Of a stretch of DNA of 64,000 nucleotides, positions 25,330 to 36,127 are shown one piece after another; positions within the stretch are counted from its first letter, which is position 1, and the number at the start of each line of letters is the position of its first letter. The translations under genes and the position numbers were made by a program. Location of the stretch: assembly GCF_018446385.1 (NCBI RefSeq), contig NC_055992.1, positions 56,744,799 to 56,808,798 of the forward strand. Reading direction: 5' to 3'. Origin of the DNA: Zingiber officinale (lineage: Eukaryota > Streptophyta > Magnoliopsida > Zingiberales > Zingiberaceae). The notes beneath the pieces were generated by a model. That model was not told where the DNA came from and did no database searches. It saw only the letters and a list, made by a program, of their open reading frames with translations.

Positions 25330-25961
25330 CGCAAATGTCCGCAAATGTCGTTGTCTTTTACTTGTATGATACAAATTTAATTTGTGGATCAATATGTATA
25401 CATTTTGTTTGTATAATATAAAGTTTTATTTATTTGTTAAATAGTCTTATTATAAAAATGATTGTGGTTGTGGATATTCAATTATATGTAAATTTTGAGT
25501 ATTTTTTATAATTTTTGCTATTTAGAAAAACACTATTTTTTATAAATTTAAAAAGACAACGTTTTTAAGTAATAAAAGACAACGCTTAAAAAATAATGTC
25601 TTTGAGACCAACCACAACGCTTTTAAAGCGTTGTCTTTGATATGTGCATTTTTACAACAACATCTTTAACAACGCTTTTTAAGAACGAATAGACAACGCT
25701 TAAAAAGCGTTGTCTTTGTGACCAACCACAACGCTTTTAAAGCGTTGTCTTTGATATGTGCATTTTTACAACAGCATCTATAACAACGCTTTTTAAGAAC
25801 GAAAAGACAACGCTTAAAAAGCGTTGTCTTTGTGACCAACCACAACGCTTTTAAAGCGTTGTCTTTGATATGACTTTCTACAACACCATCTACAACATCA
25901 CTTTTTAAGTACATACGACAACGCCAAAAAAGCGTTGTTGTTTAGCTTTTTTCTTGTAGTG
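25330..25961. repeat. CACTA right subterminal repeats and terminus
   Basis: From about 25555 the sequence is a dense array of ACAACGCTTAAAAAGCGTTG and CAACGCTTTTAAAGCGTTGT units. A longer repeat of about 105 bp (ACAACAxCATCTxTAACAAC...TTTGATATG) occurs about three times at 25640-25870. It ends at 25961 with the inverted terminus. The minus ORF 25666-25914 is an artefact of this array. Confidence 0.88.
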
Positions 25962-28140
25962 ATGCCAAATCACAAATGAGGTGGCATTTGGTCAAGTCAA
26001 ACTTGACCCTTCATCTTCCCTCTCAAGTCAAGTCAAACTTGACCCATTTATCTCCCATGGTTGATCAAATCTAACCTTTGATTCAAGTCAATTTAAATTT
26101 AATGAATCTCTATTCATTGAATTAAATTAATTTAATGACTCATAATCTAAATTAGACTCATTCAACACATGAATCAAATTGAGTCCAACTCAATTAATCT
26201 AATTTGGATTACTCTTAATCCAATTTGGTTCATCACATGAACCTAATCTCTTGATTCATCATATGAACCTATTCTCCATCTAATTTCCCTTTGTGTGTGA
26301 CCCTATAGGTTCTTATAACGTTGGCAATGCTCCTAAACCTATTAGAAGCATAAATAATGAGCGGTATCTAGCAACACATCATTACTACCCAAGTTACAAG
26401 AATGTTGAGATCCAACATCACCTTTGTGACTACTAATTGTGACTCTCACAATATGTGACAATATTCTTCTATCCTTGATATCTAGATTGATCAATTGAGG
26501 CATAGACCGTGTCATCCTCTAATCAATCTATATCTTGAACTTCAAGTAGACTCACTCTAAACAAATGAGCTCAATATATCATATTGACTCATTTGGGCAT
26601 GACCATACACTTAGTGGTCTCACTCTATCAAGAATCATGATGTCTCTCCCGTCATATAGGAGGGATAGATCTCATCTACATCACTCACATCCCTCCGTAT
26701 AATTTGTTACATACCCAGTAATCACCTTTATAGTCCACCCAATTACGGGTGACGTTTGACGAAGCCAAAGTATGCAACTCCTTATGTACGGAACCATGGT
26801 GACTTCAGGTCCAGGGACTGATAGTCATACTAATAGTCACATGAGAAAGTATGTAACACTCATATAACGATCCATGATACTTTCTCATGGCGGGTCATTC
26901 AGTATACATTCTCTAATGCATACCCATGTGTCAACTTGATATCTCCATATCCATGACTTGTGAGATCAAGTCATCGAGTTGACCTACATGTTAGTCTCAT
27001 CGCATTAACATTGTCCTTGAATGCTAATACTTGACTAGGAATGATTAAGAGTAGTGTTCTCTATATCATCTCACTATCAATTCAACCAATTGATTGATAT
27101 ATATAAGAACCTTCTACTCAAGGACGCTATTATACTTAGTTATTTGACATCAATACAAGTAAGTATAATAACCATAAAGAAATGTCTTTATAAGTATATA
27201 GGAATATGATACATCAAGTCCATACAACAATCATCATATGATTGGATTTAGGGCTCTAACTAACACATTTACTAAATTCTACCCCACGATGGTGTATCGG
27301 AATACTTCCCCTGCTAGTAACCAAGTCTGTCATTAACTGAAAAAGTAATTTAGAGAGTCCGGGTTTTAGTAAAGTACCTCCTGTCACAAAATCTCCCCCG
27401 AGTATACTTCTTTAGATTACGTAGGTCACTTGTGTAGCGTATGATTAGGGGAAGCCCATTAGATCAAGTGATAGACTTATCCATACATAAAATCGCCCTC
27501 CCTTAGAAAGTTACATTCCATATAGAAAAATAGTTACCTTAAATACTCAACTTCAAACAAGTATCATAAAGGCATATTGACCTATATAGGAACGTACACT
27601 CAAAAGAGACAACAATTATGCATTTGATCAACGAAAATTCAAGTTCACGCACAATCCCAATATATACACACAATAATATATCTAACTCAGAAATAAGATC
27701 TACGCATGCAGAAATACAATCTAGATAGATAAATTCATGCTCATAAGGAAAAGCCTACTATCTAACATTTCATCGAATAGAACAAGTGTCATACAAGTTT
27801 CATCAAATAAGGAAGTTAACAATTCAATAGAGTTTACAACATTCCACACATTACAATTACCTCTTACATGCTAGAACAATAAGAAACTACTCCATAATGA
27901 GAATATCTACAATCCAAGAGCACAAATACATAGAATTTCAAGACCCCTAAAGAAAGGGGAAGAAAAACTTATCCTTGGAATCTAGTGAAGCCCCTGGACG
28001 AAGATCTTAGATTGTCAATGAGGATGGAGTAGCAGGACGACCTCGGATCACCCAGATGATGCCTCTAAGTGTAAGGATCTGACCTAGACAGTCCCCTCTC
28101 GCCTTCCAAACTTCCTCCCTTGTGGTGGAGATGAGGTGCC

Positions 28141-28150
28141 CCTCTTATAG
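28141..28150 (-). promoter_or_regulatory. TATA box of Ty3 LTR copy 1
   Basis: Minus strand CTATAAGAGG. Same position in copy 2 at 59599-59608. The palindrome array lies directly upstream on the minus strand, and the transcription start is expected near 28110. Confidence 0.55.
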
Positions 28151-28170
28151 AGGTGAGGCACAGGGTGGCC

Positions 28171-28638
28171 GTGCCTTTAGGCACAGCTAATCCATTACTT
28201 GGGTGTCTGGCTGTGCCATCTAGCACGGTCAGAGCTAACTTGGCTCTGGTTCTGGGCCCCTAGTCGTACCATATGGCACGGCTAAAGCAGAGCTTACTCT
28301 TCTTCTTCCTTCTTGGTCATGCTATTTAGCACGACCGTACTTTCGAATCTTCATTCTGGATGTATAGTCGTGCCTCAAGGCACGGCTAGGTCCAATTCTG
28401 CTCTGGAAGTTGGCACGGGCAAGCTCATGGTCGTGCCTTTTTGGCACTACCAGTTCTTTAAAACTAAGGATTTTATAACTTTTGGAGGCATGATCGTGCC
28501 TCAAGGCACGACCAAACCCAACTCTGCTCTGGAAGTAGGCACGACCTCCCCTTTTCTTACATTGTTTCTTCTTCCTAGTCGTGCCATTCGGCACGACCTG
28601 TCTTCATTTGCTTCCTTGGTCGTGCCATTGGGCATAGC
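28171..28638. repeat. Array of nine about 20-bp palindromes in Ty3 U3
   Basis: Consensus GTCGTGCC-N4-GGCACGAC. Copies start near 28168, 28211, 28263, 28316, 28367, 28429, 28492, 28578 and 28619. The spacer is CTCA/TTTA/CATT-like but variable; three copies are perfect or nearly so. Mean spacing is about 55 bp, with extra half-sites (GGCACGG, GGCACGACC) between. The array is upstream of the TATA box and partly decayed in copy 2. Confidence 0.85.
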
Positions 28639-28920
28639 TACCTTTTGGAACTTGACTTGGGCATTCCACTCTTTCTCTTTCCTTACCACAGGGAAGAGAT
28701 CTTCTTCAAGTGATCTTCTTTTGTATCCTTAAATCTTTTCCCGCTCCAAACTGCTTCTGAAAATGAAAACAAACACCGAACATATATCTGGACGAAAAGT
28801 AGTAATTGCCCTGAAATGAGATAAAAAAGAGTGCAAAAGTATACATCATAGTCAAATGAATATAGAAAAATATGCGTTAAATGATATAAAATAACATATA
28901 TAATCTATGCACATTGTTAC

Positions 28921-30690
28921 ATTACTGGAAATAGTGGAGGCAGTCTGTAGTTTTTCTCTCACACGATCTTTCAAAGCTTTATTTACCCTCTCCAGATCCA
29001 TAACCAATTGGCCAAAGTGTAATCTTGAAGCATAGAACTGGATAGAATAACTAAAGAGTTATAGTTCATAAAAGTTATTGAAGAAAACTTAGTCATAAAG
29101 TTACTGCAGTAGCGTTTCGGTTGTGTTCTTCAGCACACTTTGAAATTATAGTTCCTTGCTCTTGTTTGTGTGCTTGCACCCATGACTCAACTAATGATCA
29201 TCTAAGTATCCCATAAGGTAAGGGAGAAGTAGTGTCCACTCCTTGTTGGGATGGTAACCCAAGGGATTGCTTGAAAAGACATGAAGAGCTAGTTGAAGGT
29301 GCAGGCCCAAAAGGAAGAGAAAGAGGGAGCTCGGGTGATTGTGAATGAACAGGAGTTGGTGAGATGGGTAAAGATGTTGATGTTTGACCAGATGGCCCAA
29401 GACTTTGTTCGGGTATTGATCCTTCAGACCATCGACTAGCCAATTGCCTATTGGGAGTTCACTTGGAGCGCGGAATAGTCGAAGGAATGATTAAGGTTGG
29501 TGTTGAAATTGGCTGAGTAGGTGTAGGAGTTGGCATTGTCTCGATGGCCCTGATAATTGAAGGGATCACATGAGACATAAGTATAAGAACGCTTGGTTGC
29601 ATCATAGAAAGTGTAAGACGAGAATAACTATATTTTTGAGACCCGAGTTCTTTACCTCGGGCAAAAGAAATCTCGGCCAGAGCAAGAGAAGACTGTTGGG
29701 AGATGGGTTGTTCAGGCATATATGGGTCTGAAGCCTCCTCTCGGGGCCTTTTGCGCTGGATAACCAAGGACATATCTGATTCCGAGGAATTGGAAGACTG
29801 CTCTCGAGAGGGTTCAGCCGGAGGAAGTGAACCAACAGACGTAGAGGTTTGTTCAAATTGATGTTCTTTCAGTAAATCTTCCGCTAACCTGTTTAGCACT
29901 GCTCTTGTTAGCTGAGTGTTCCTGTATAGGAAGGCTAGGATAACGACCTCCGCTACAAAAATAAGTGAAGGTTAGAAGCTGCTATAACAAATGGTAGGAA
30001 AATTACAACTGGTTAATTACAAGAAAGATAGAGATTTTTGCTCACCAAAAGTGGCACTTAGCTCTAAGTTGACCAAAGTGAGCCCGAAAATATATAATAG
30101 GCCCTCTATCGTCAAGGTGAGTAAATTGCACTTTACACCCTTTAACTTTTCTAGGGGTTCACATAGAGTTGGATCTGCAGAAATATTACCTAAATTAGGG
30201 AGAGAGAGAAGATCTTGTTGCCAGGCCACAGGGTAAGGTGAAGAAGGTGAGAGACGTATGAAAAAATATTTATTTATCCATTCTTCCTCAGTTGGGACTC
30301 GGTTAAACAAAATTACTTTAGAGCGAGCCTAAAACATGAATAAATCATTCGCTACTTGGTGAGGGCAAAAATAGTAGTGGAATAGACGAGGAGATAAGGG
30401 GGCATTAAGTAAACGAAAGATGATAATAGTACCACTCAAAAGGTTAAGGGATTGGGGAATAAGTTGGTGTAGCGGGATGTTGAAGTAGCAGCTGACATCA
30501 ACAAAGAAAGGATGTAATGGAAAACAGAATCCTAATACAACTTGTTCCCTAAAGATGGTGATGCTCTTTGGGGGAGGACGATGAGGACGGTCTTCCGGAG
30601 TTGGAATGACTATATAGGAAGGAATGTCATAGTTAATATGAGGTCATATGCATCGTCAAGGGTGAAAGCGGAAGAGCATTATGCATACCA
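28921..30690 (-). pseudogene. PF04195-like 'gypsy-type transposon' gene, copy 1 (truncated at both ends)
   Basis: Minus strand. Exon 1 (30690-30046) contains FNRVPTEEEWINKYFFIR, a pattern seen in plant PF04195 proteins, with upstream text RPHRPPPESI visible in copy 2. An intron of 93 bp (29953-30045; GTGAGC donor, TTTTTGTAG acceptor) joins in frame to exon 2 (EVVILAFLYRNTQLTRAVLN, then a Ser/Pro/Gln-rich tail with a PTPTPTQPISTPT run). A TAG shared with copy 2 interrupts exon 1 just before ARSKVILF. The 5' end is lost at the Copia 3 insertion; the 3' end stops at the Ty3 LTR. The native function is unknown (gag-like in grass gypsy elements). Confidence 0.65.
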
Positions 30691-32439
30691 TGTTGGGGCA
30701 ATTTCCCTAGGTCAAGTTTGACCAGTTTGATTAAGCTTGAGTTGAGTCAAACTTGAGTCAGGATTTGAGTTTTGATGTTTGACAATATAAGGAGATTGCT
30801 GGAGCAATCGTCCGGTTGTGGAGATGGACAAATGATTGACCAGGTTGATGAGAATACAAGTCAAGTAGGTCAGGGATAACAGGAGATTTGACTGGGTAAG
30901 TCCTTACTGGAGGTTAGGCCTATGAAATTCTAACTGGAGCTTAGGTAGTGGTGGAAGTCCTAACTGGAGGTTAGGCAAAGGAGAAAGTCCTGATGAGGAA
31001 CCAAACATTTGGAAAGTCCAAGTGTAATCTTGGCAAGGGAGAATGTCCTGGTGAGGAGCCAGACAATTGGGAAGTCCAAGTGTGATCTTGGCACAGGTTG
31101 TAAGTCCAAGCATGTGGTCTTGGCAAGGTAAGTCCAAGTGTGATCTTGGCAAAGGAGAAAGTCCTGGTGAGGAGTCAGGCAATTGGAAAGTCCAAGTGTA
31201 ATCTTGGCAAAGGTTGTAAGTCCAAGCATGTGGTCTTGGCAAGATAAGTCCAAGTGTGATCTTGGCAAAGAAGAAAGTCCTAGTGAGGAGTCAGGCAATT
31301 GGAAAGTCCAAGTGTGATCTTGGCAAAGGTTGTAAGTCCAAGCATGTGGTCTTGGCAAGAAAAGTCCTAGTGTGATTTGGCAAGGAGAACTCGACAACTA
31401 GGATGAGGCCGAAGGAAGCTCCTGAAGGCAAGGCATGAAGGATGGGAGATATCTGAGGGACGCAAGGCTGATGGAGGAGGCTAGAAGGCTAGTTCGAGGT
31501 TGGTCGGGTATGGCCGGATGCTAGGCATGATCTATCAACAGATCATGGATTGACCGGATGGGTTTTAAGGGGCTTTGGACTTGATTGGGCAAGTCCACAA
31601 GAGCTGGATCGATCAACCGATCAATTGGCTCATGCCCAATCGATCGGTTGATCGATTGGGAGAGCACCCGCGACAAAGGCTTCTCCCAATCGATCCATGG
31701 ATCGATTGGTAGTCTTTGCCGATTGCACAAAAAGCCTCCCAATCGATCGGCTGATTGATTGGGAGGTTGGATTTTTGTGCGATATCACTGGAAATCGCAC
31801 GAAACACATTGAATCGATTGGGCAATCGATTCAGAGAATTTTCAAAGAGCACAGAGGCGCTCTGGATCGATCGGTCGATCGATCCAAAGCCTCCCCAATC
31901 GATTAGGAGCAATCCAATCGATTGAGATTCGACCATTGGCGCAGATAAAGCCATTGGCGTGTGATTTCTTCGGTAGAAACTTCATTCCTTTCTACACGAG
32001 CTTGTAAGGGCGATTTTCACAGCTTCTCCACAGCTCTCCCCGCCAGTCTTGAAGATTCTTGGAGGCACGTCCAAGTCAAGAGGCGAGTTACAACAACAAG
32101 AAGAAGCTATGGTTAGGGTTTATTCTACAAATCTTGTAAGATTTCTCTTGTATTTGCTTCTCTTTATATTCTTGTTGTATTGTGAGCTTGTAAGTCTTCT
32201 CCGCCTTCGGTCGTTACCGTAAAGGAGGGTTTTCATAGTGGAGGGTGTGTGAGTGTGTGGATTCTTCGACTAGTCACCTCTTCTTGAGGTGGATACCAAG
32301 TAAATCTACGTGTTAGCGTTATAGTGTGTTGTTTCTTGTATTTTCCGTTGCACATCATCACAAGACGAAGCAACGACAAGCACGAGATCGCGACGAGCTA
32401 TTCACCCCCCCCACCTCTAACTACATTTCGGTCCCAACA
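30691..32439 (+). repeat. 5' LTR of Copia 3
   Basis: 1749 bp. 31043-31375 holds three copies of a unit of about 110-120 bp (GTCCTGGTGAGGAG, TAAGTCCAAGCATGTGG, GTGATCTTGGCAA); the right LTR has two. 31600-31930 holds the ATCGAT palindrome array. Long minus ORFs here (30904-31242, 30960-31397) are read-outs of the tandem units. Confidence 0.85.
31600..31930. repeat. ATCGAT palindrome array in the Copia 3 LTR
   Basis: Six inverted-repeat units of 22-32 bp, each built on CCAATCGATC...GATCGATTGG: near 31605, 31635-31660, 31685-31709, 31735-31766, 31811-31832 and 31863-31886, plus a looser one at 31893. Centres differ (GGTT, CATG, GGCT), so units are not simple copies of each other. The same family recurs internally at 35936-36080 and in the right LTR at 38095-38256. 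Confidence 0.88.
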
Positions 32440-32459
32440 AGTGATAGAAGAGCGAGGTC
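32440..32459 (+). other. Degenerate primer binding site, Copia 3
   Basis: Immediately after the LTR end the sequence is AGTGATAGAAGAGCGAGG, recognisably derived from the AGTGGTATCAGAGCGAGG style of site, with three changes. Confidence 0.6.
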
Positions 32460-32511
32460 GCTCTTCTACGGACTAATCGCCAAGAGAGCAAGAAGCTAGA
32501 GGAATAAGAAG

Positions 32512-34163
32512 ATGGATTTGGAAGGACCACTCGGATCCGGATTCCACCTCCGTACGATAAAGAAGATTTTAATTCATGGAGGAATCGGTTGGAGACTTAG
32601 TTCCAAATGGATTGGAACTAATGGGTGGTCTTGGAAGACCCGTTTGAAGCTCCAATGGATAAGAAGGGTAAACACCTCCAACCTCGACATTGGACCGAGG
32701 AACAAAAGGAGCAAGCGGAGGCGGATAAGGAGGTAACAAAAGTGTTGTTGAATTTATTACCTTCTAATATCCTTTTGAGTGTAGGTGAATGCACAAGTGC
32801 ATGTGATCTTTGGAAGAAGATCATTGCTTATTATGAGCATCCTACACAACTTCAAGGAGTTGAGGAGCCCAAGGAGAATGGCTCATTGGTCCAAGAGGAG
32901 GACCAATTGAATGTTGACACGAGTGCAACATTCGAGGAAGAAAAAGAAGAGGAGAAGGAAGATGAGGAGAGATCTTCTACATCCTCAAGAGAGGAAGAGA
33001 TGAAAGTATCCATATCCTCAAGAGAAGAAGAAAAAGAAGAAGATGATGCCACCTCTACAACACAAGATAAATCAAATGGAGGATTGAGTGTTACCCCTAC
33101 AAGCAAAGGTATAGAAATTTACATTGTAAATAATAAAAATCATATCATTTGTTTTGAGTATAGGGAGCATGGGCACTACAAGAGTAAGTATCCCAAATTG
33201 GCCAAGAAGAATGGTCAAGTAGCACCCAAGGGCAAGGAGAAATCCAAGGAGATCGCTCCCACAACAATGAAGAATAAGGAACACATTGTGTATTTCTTGT
33301 GTAATCAAAATGGACATTATCGAAGGCAATGTCCAAAGGGGAAGAAGTCGGTCAAGATCAAAGGAGGAAGCACAAGTCTAGGGGGAGCTTCCAAGGTAAA
33401 AACCAAGGTATCATTTAATGGACCTATTCTTTTGACACATGATAAGAAGCATGCTAGAAATAATTCTTATCATTTTAATGCTAATTATCATGAAAGTAAT
33501 AAGCATGATGGCACTAAGGGTAAATATATTCCTCCTCGTGCTAGATTTATCACACCTAAGGTTAGGAAGGTAGATAATTACTTAGGCAATAACTCTAAGG
33601 TTTATGGATATATGCCTAAAAATAGAAATGCTCAAGGACTCAATGAAAAATCAAAATCTAAGGATTTATGGAGTGAAAATCAAATCTTGAGGACAAGACT
33701 TGATAATTTAGAAAGGACCCTAGCAAGAATGGAAAACATACTTAGGGGTCAAAATGAGCAAAATCTAGGGAGAACTAGGCAAGAGACATTCAATAGACAT
33801 AGAGGTTTGGGATACAAACCCAAGGCCAAGAAGAGTGAGACTCAATACCATAGGGTTCCATATAGCTATGGGGCCAACCCTAGGTTTAGAAGTCAAATCA
33901 AAAATACTAGGGAAGAAATCCCTAAAAGTACTTTTGGCAAGATCAATGTGACTAAGGCTCCAAAAAGGTCAAACAAAGTCACAAAGAATGTCACAAGGGA
34001 AGTTATCCCTAGAGTTGATCTAGTAGAAGTGACCAAGGCTTCTAAGAAGCCTAGAAAGGTCCTTAGGAAGGTATCTAGGGAAGTTATCTCTAGTGAATAC
34101 CTAGAGCACCCAAGGAACACCAATAGGTTTTGGGTTCCTAGGAGCATATTCTCTATATCCTAG
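32512..34163 (+). pseudogene. Copia 3 gag (degenerate)
   Basis: ATG at 32512 (MDLEGPLGSG) is in a different frame from the main 512-codon frame (32625-34163), whose upstream part (DFNSWRNRLET) has two in-frame stops before 32625. The main frame has a UBN2-like segment (LLNLLPSNILLSVGECTSACDLW), an acidic EEEKEEE region, and two zinc-knuckle positions that have both lost cysteines to tyrosine: CFEYREHGHYKSKYPK, and YFLCNQNGHYRRQC where the first Cys is Tyr. PPRARF and a coiled-coil-like segment (LRTRLDNLERTLARMENIL) follow. No pol follows. RNA packaging by this protein is unlikely. Confidence 0.78.
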
Positions 34164-35935
34164 ATTGGTTTAGAGAGTGTCAACTCTAATTGGAAGGGTA
34201 GTTAACCCAGCCTTGTTAAAGTTGACACTTGAGAGCATTTTCAAGGTTATTGTTAACCTTTGAAAATGAAAAGGATTATTGGATTACTCTTTGAAAGAGT
34301 AAAATGTGTCAAAAGTTGAGAAGTTGAATCTAATTTAAATTAACACACTTGAGAGAAGCAAAAGAAATGCCAAATTGGGAATTTGGCATTTTCTTATGGA
34401 ATTAAGGGAAATGTAAACCTTAATCCAAATTGTTACCCTTAGAAAGAGTAACATGTGCCAAAACCTAAGAAAATTGGATTTAATTTAACTTGGCACAATT
34501 GGGAAAATATAAGAAATGTCAAGTTGGGATTTTGACATTTTCTTAGAAGGTTAAAGGTGAATCTAAGCCTTAATTTGATTTCATTTACTCTTTGGAGGAA
34601 AAAAATGTGTCAAGTTTTAAGGAATTGAACTTGAATTTAAATTGGCACAAATGCAAAAAAGAAATACCAAGTTGGAAATGTAGTATTCTATTGAGGGGTT
34701 AAGAGAAAATTTAAACCTTAATCAAATTAATTACTCTGTGGAAGAGTAAGTTGTGTCAAACCTTGAGGAATCACATCAAAGGTAAGTTGGCAGACTTGGA
34801 GAAAGGATAAGAAATGTCTAGTTGAGATATTAGTATGTTCTTAAGGGATTAAGAGCAAAATTAAGTCTAAATCTAAATGTTTGATCCTTAAAGAGAGTAA
34901 TATATGTCAAACAAATATTTGAGGACTGAATTCTTAATCTCAATTGGCACAAATAGAAAAGGGGGTAAAAGAAATGTTAAGTTGGGTTTTGGCATTCCTT
35001 CAAGAGATAAGCAATTTATGCTTAATGTTAAGGTTATAGCTAAGGTTTAAGGATACTTAGATAGATTATCTAGGTATACTCTATTTATGCTAAAATGCCA
35101 TGTTTTATTGCCTATCATACGTCATGACATCATGCCTTGCATTCATTTTTATTATGAAAAACACAAAAATATCATGTCATGTCATACATACATCATGTAG
35201 CTATAGCTTGATTTTCTTTTGAAAATTATCTCTTTTTGATGTATGTCATAATATCATGCATTATTTTAATTTCCTTGTTATTAAGGACACATGACATCTA
35301 TTATAAATGGTAAATATCCCAACAAGTGGGATGACACCAAGTGATATCCTAGGTGGATGATCACAAGTTTCATAATGCCTAGATAGTTATGCATGATCCC
35401 TTAGTTTAGGGCAAAAAAAAAATATACATCTCACAAAGAACCATAAGGTGACTTATATGTGTTTTAGTATACATTAGATGCAAGTGAGATGTTAGGATGA
35501 TGAACAAAACTCAAGATGTTGATTTAGTGCATCTTGTTGAGTTTTAGGTTCATCAAAACACATAGTTATGTGTTTTCCAATCATTGGGAAAGCTAATGTG
35601 CAAGTCATGTGCATTGAGCCCAAAGAACATGATTGGATATTGGTTTTGAAAATGATTTCAAAATGTTTTTGAAAAACTTTGGTGAAGACTATCTTTTGAT
35701 AGTAATCATCATTGGAAAGTTAGACACAAACTAGGAGAAAACATTAAAGTTTTCAAGAGTTTTCAAATTTGTGTCAATCTTTGAAAATAGGAAGTATTTT
35801 CATAGAAAACTATTTTTCCTTGATAAAGTATACCCTAAATAATGTCTACATTAGTTTTCATGATTTTTAGAATTTTGTAGAATTTTTGGAGAGTTTCTGA
35901 AATTCACAAAAAGTAAATTTCAGAATTTCAGCATT
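34164..35935 (+). repeat. Copia 3 noncoding interior with about five 148-bp tandem repeats
   Basis: From about 34283 to 35020 a unit recurs about five times (starts near 34290, 34437, 34587, 34732, 34885): ...TTACTCTTTGAAAGAGTAA, ATGTGTCAA, AATTGGCACAA, AAGAAATGxCAAGTTGGG, TTAAACCTTAATC. Each unit contains a short inverted pair (GCCAAATTGGGAATTTGGC in the first). The remainder to 35935 is AT-rich with no gene. Confidence 0.7.
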
Positions 35936-36080
35936 CCAATCGATCACCCGATCGATTGGATGGGCTTAATCGATCGGGTGATCGATTGAAAGCGGTTCTC
36001 TCGCAAACAAAAGCTTGCTGGATCGATCCACCAATCAATCCAAGCAGCGTGAATCGATCCATTGATCGATTGTCACGCTG
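35936..36080. repeat. Internal ATCGAT palindromes, Copia 3
   Basis: Four palindromes of the LTR type occur within about 140 bp (e.g. CAATCGATCACCCGATCGAT at 35937, AATCGATCGGGTGATCGATT at 35968). They lie in the internal domain, far from either LTR. Confidence 0.8.
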
Positions 36081-36127
36081 ATTATGGCTGAAAAAGTCTG
36101 TTTTCAGTGATTTAAGTCATTCTTTGT

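Larger units (their letters stand above)
12822..25961 (+). mobile_element. CACTA (En/Spm) transposon, 13,140 bp, autonomous type
   Basis: Starts CACTACAAGAA and ends TTCTTGTAGTG, perfect terminal inverted repeats of the CACTA class, flanked by a 3-bp duplication ATG (12819-12821 and 25962-25964). The uninterrupted site is seen in the paralogous LTR near 46868 (CCTCATGCCAAGTC). Inside, on the plus strand, are a TNP2-type transposase (14934-18301), a spliced second gene with a Ulp1 protease end (18560-22870) and a captured DHHC acyltransferase gene fragment (24115-25329). Subterminal repeats lie at both ends. Confidence 0.95.
3034..27265 (-). mobile_element. Ty1/Copia element 1, complete but dead, with nested insertions
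   Basis: Both ends are TGTTAG...CTAACA LTR termini, and CATTT flanks both sides. Without the nested solo LTR (plus one 45-bp repeat) and the nested CACTA (plus its 3-bp duplication), each LTR is about 1804 bp, which supports the reconstruction. The internal part (6861-12318) runs on the minus strand: primer site, leader, gag with CCHC, protease, integrase, reverse transcriptase, RNase H. This is Copia gene order. Every ORF is broken. The empty target is visible at about 58724-58735 in copy 2 of the host block. Confidence 0.93.
12319..27265 (-). repeat. 5' LTR of Copia 1 (right), split by the CACTA element
   Basis: LTR sequence at 12319-12821 and 25962-27265, with the CACTA element between. 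Rejoined length is about 1804 bp. The LTR ends ...CTAACA at 27265, followed by the CATTT duplication. Confidence 0.92.
27271..28920 (-). repeat. Ty3 5' LTR copy 1, distal part
   Basis: Continues the LTR broken at 3033 and matches 58729-60360. The outer end reads ...CATTGTTACA at 28920 (copy 2: CATTATTACA). This pairs with the inner end TGTGATAA as a short inverted repeat, which is my basis for the boundary. It carries a TATA box and a palindrome array. Plus ORF 28313-28732 and its minus shadows come from the palindromes. Confidence 0.7.

Noticed and set aside
25666-25914. 82-codon minus ORF with repeated ALKALWLVTKTTLFKRC
   Set aside because: Product of CACTA subterminal repeats.
28171-28638. 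CRISPR-like array (regular repeats and spacers)
   Set aside because: Plant LTR context, repeats are imperfect palindromes of variable centre, no cas genes, and the array is shared between LTR copies.
28313-28732. 139-codon plus ORF and opposing minus ORFs
   Set aside because: Entirely over the GTCGTGCC palindrome array; symmetry opens both strands. No domain.
29191-29443. Overlapping minus ORFs with Ser/Pro-rich text
   Set aside because: Alternate frames of the low-complexity tail of the PF04195-like exon 2.
30904-31397. Minus ORFs with repeated PRPHAWTYNLCQD / CQDHTWT peptide units (also 37318-37887)
   Set aside because: They are read-outs of the 110-120-bp noncoding tandem repeats in the Copia 3 LTRs; frame openness follows the repeat length.
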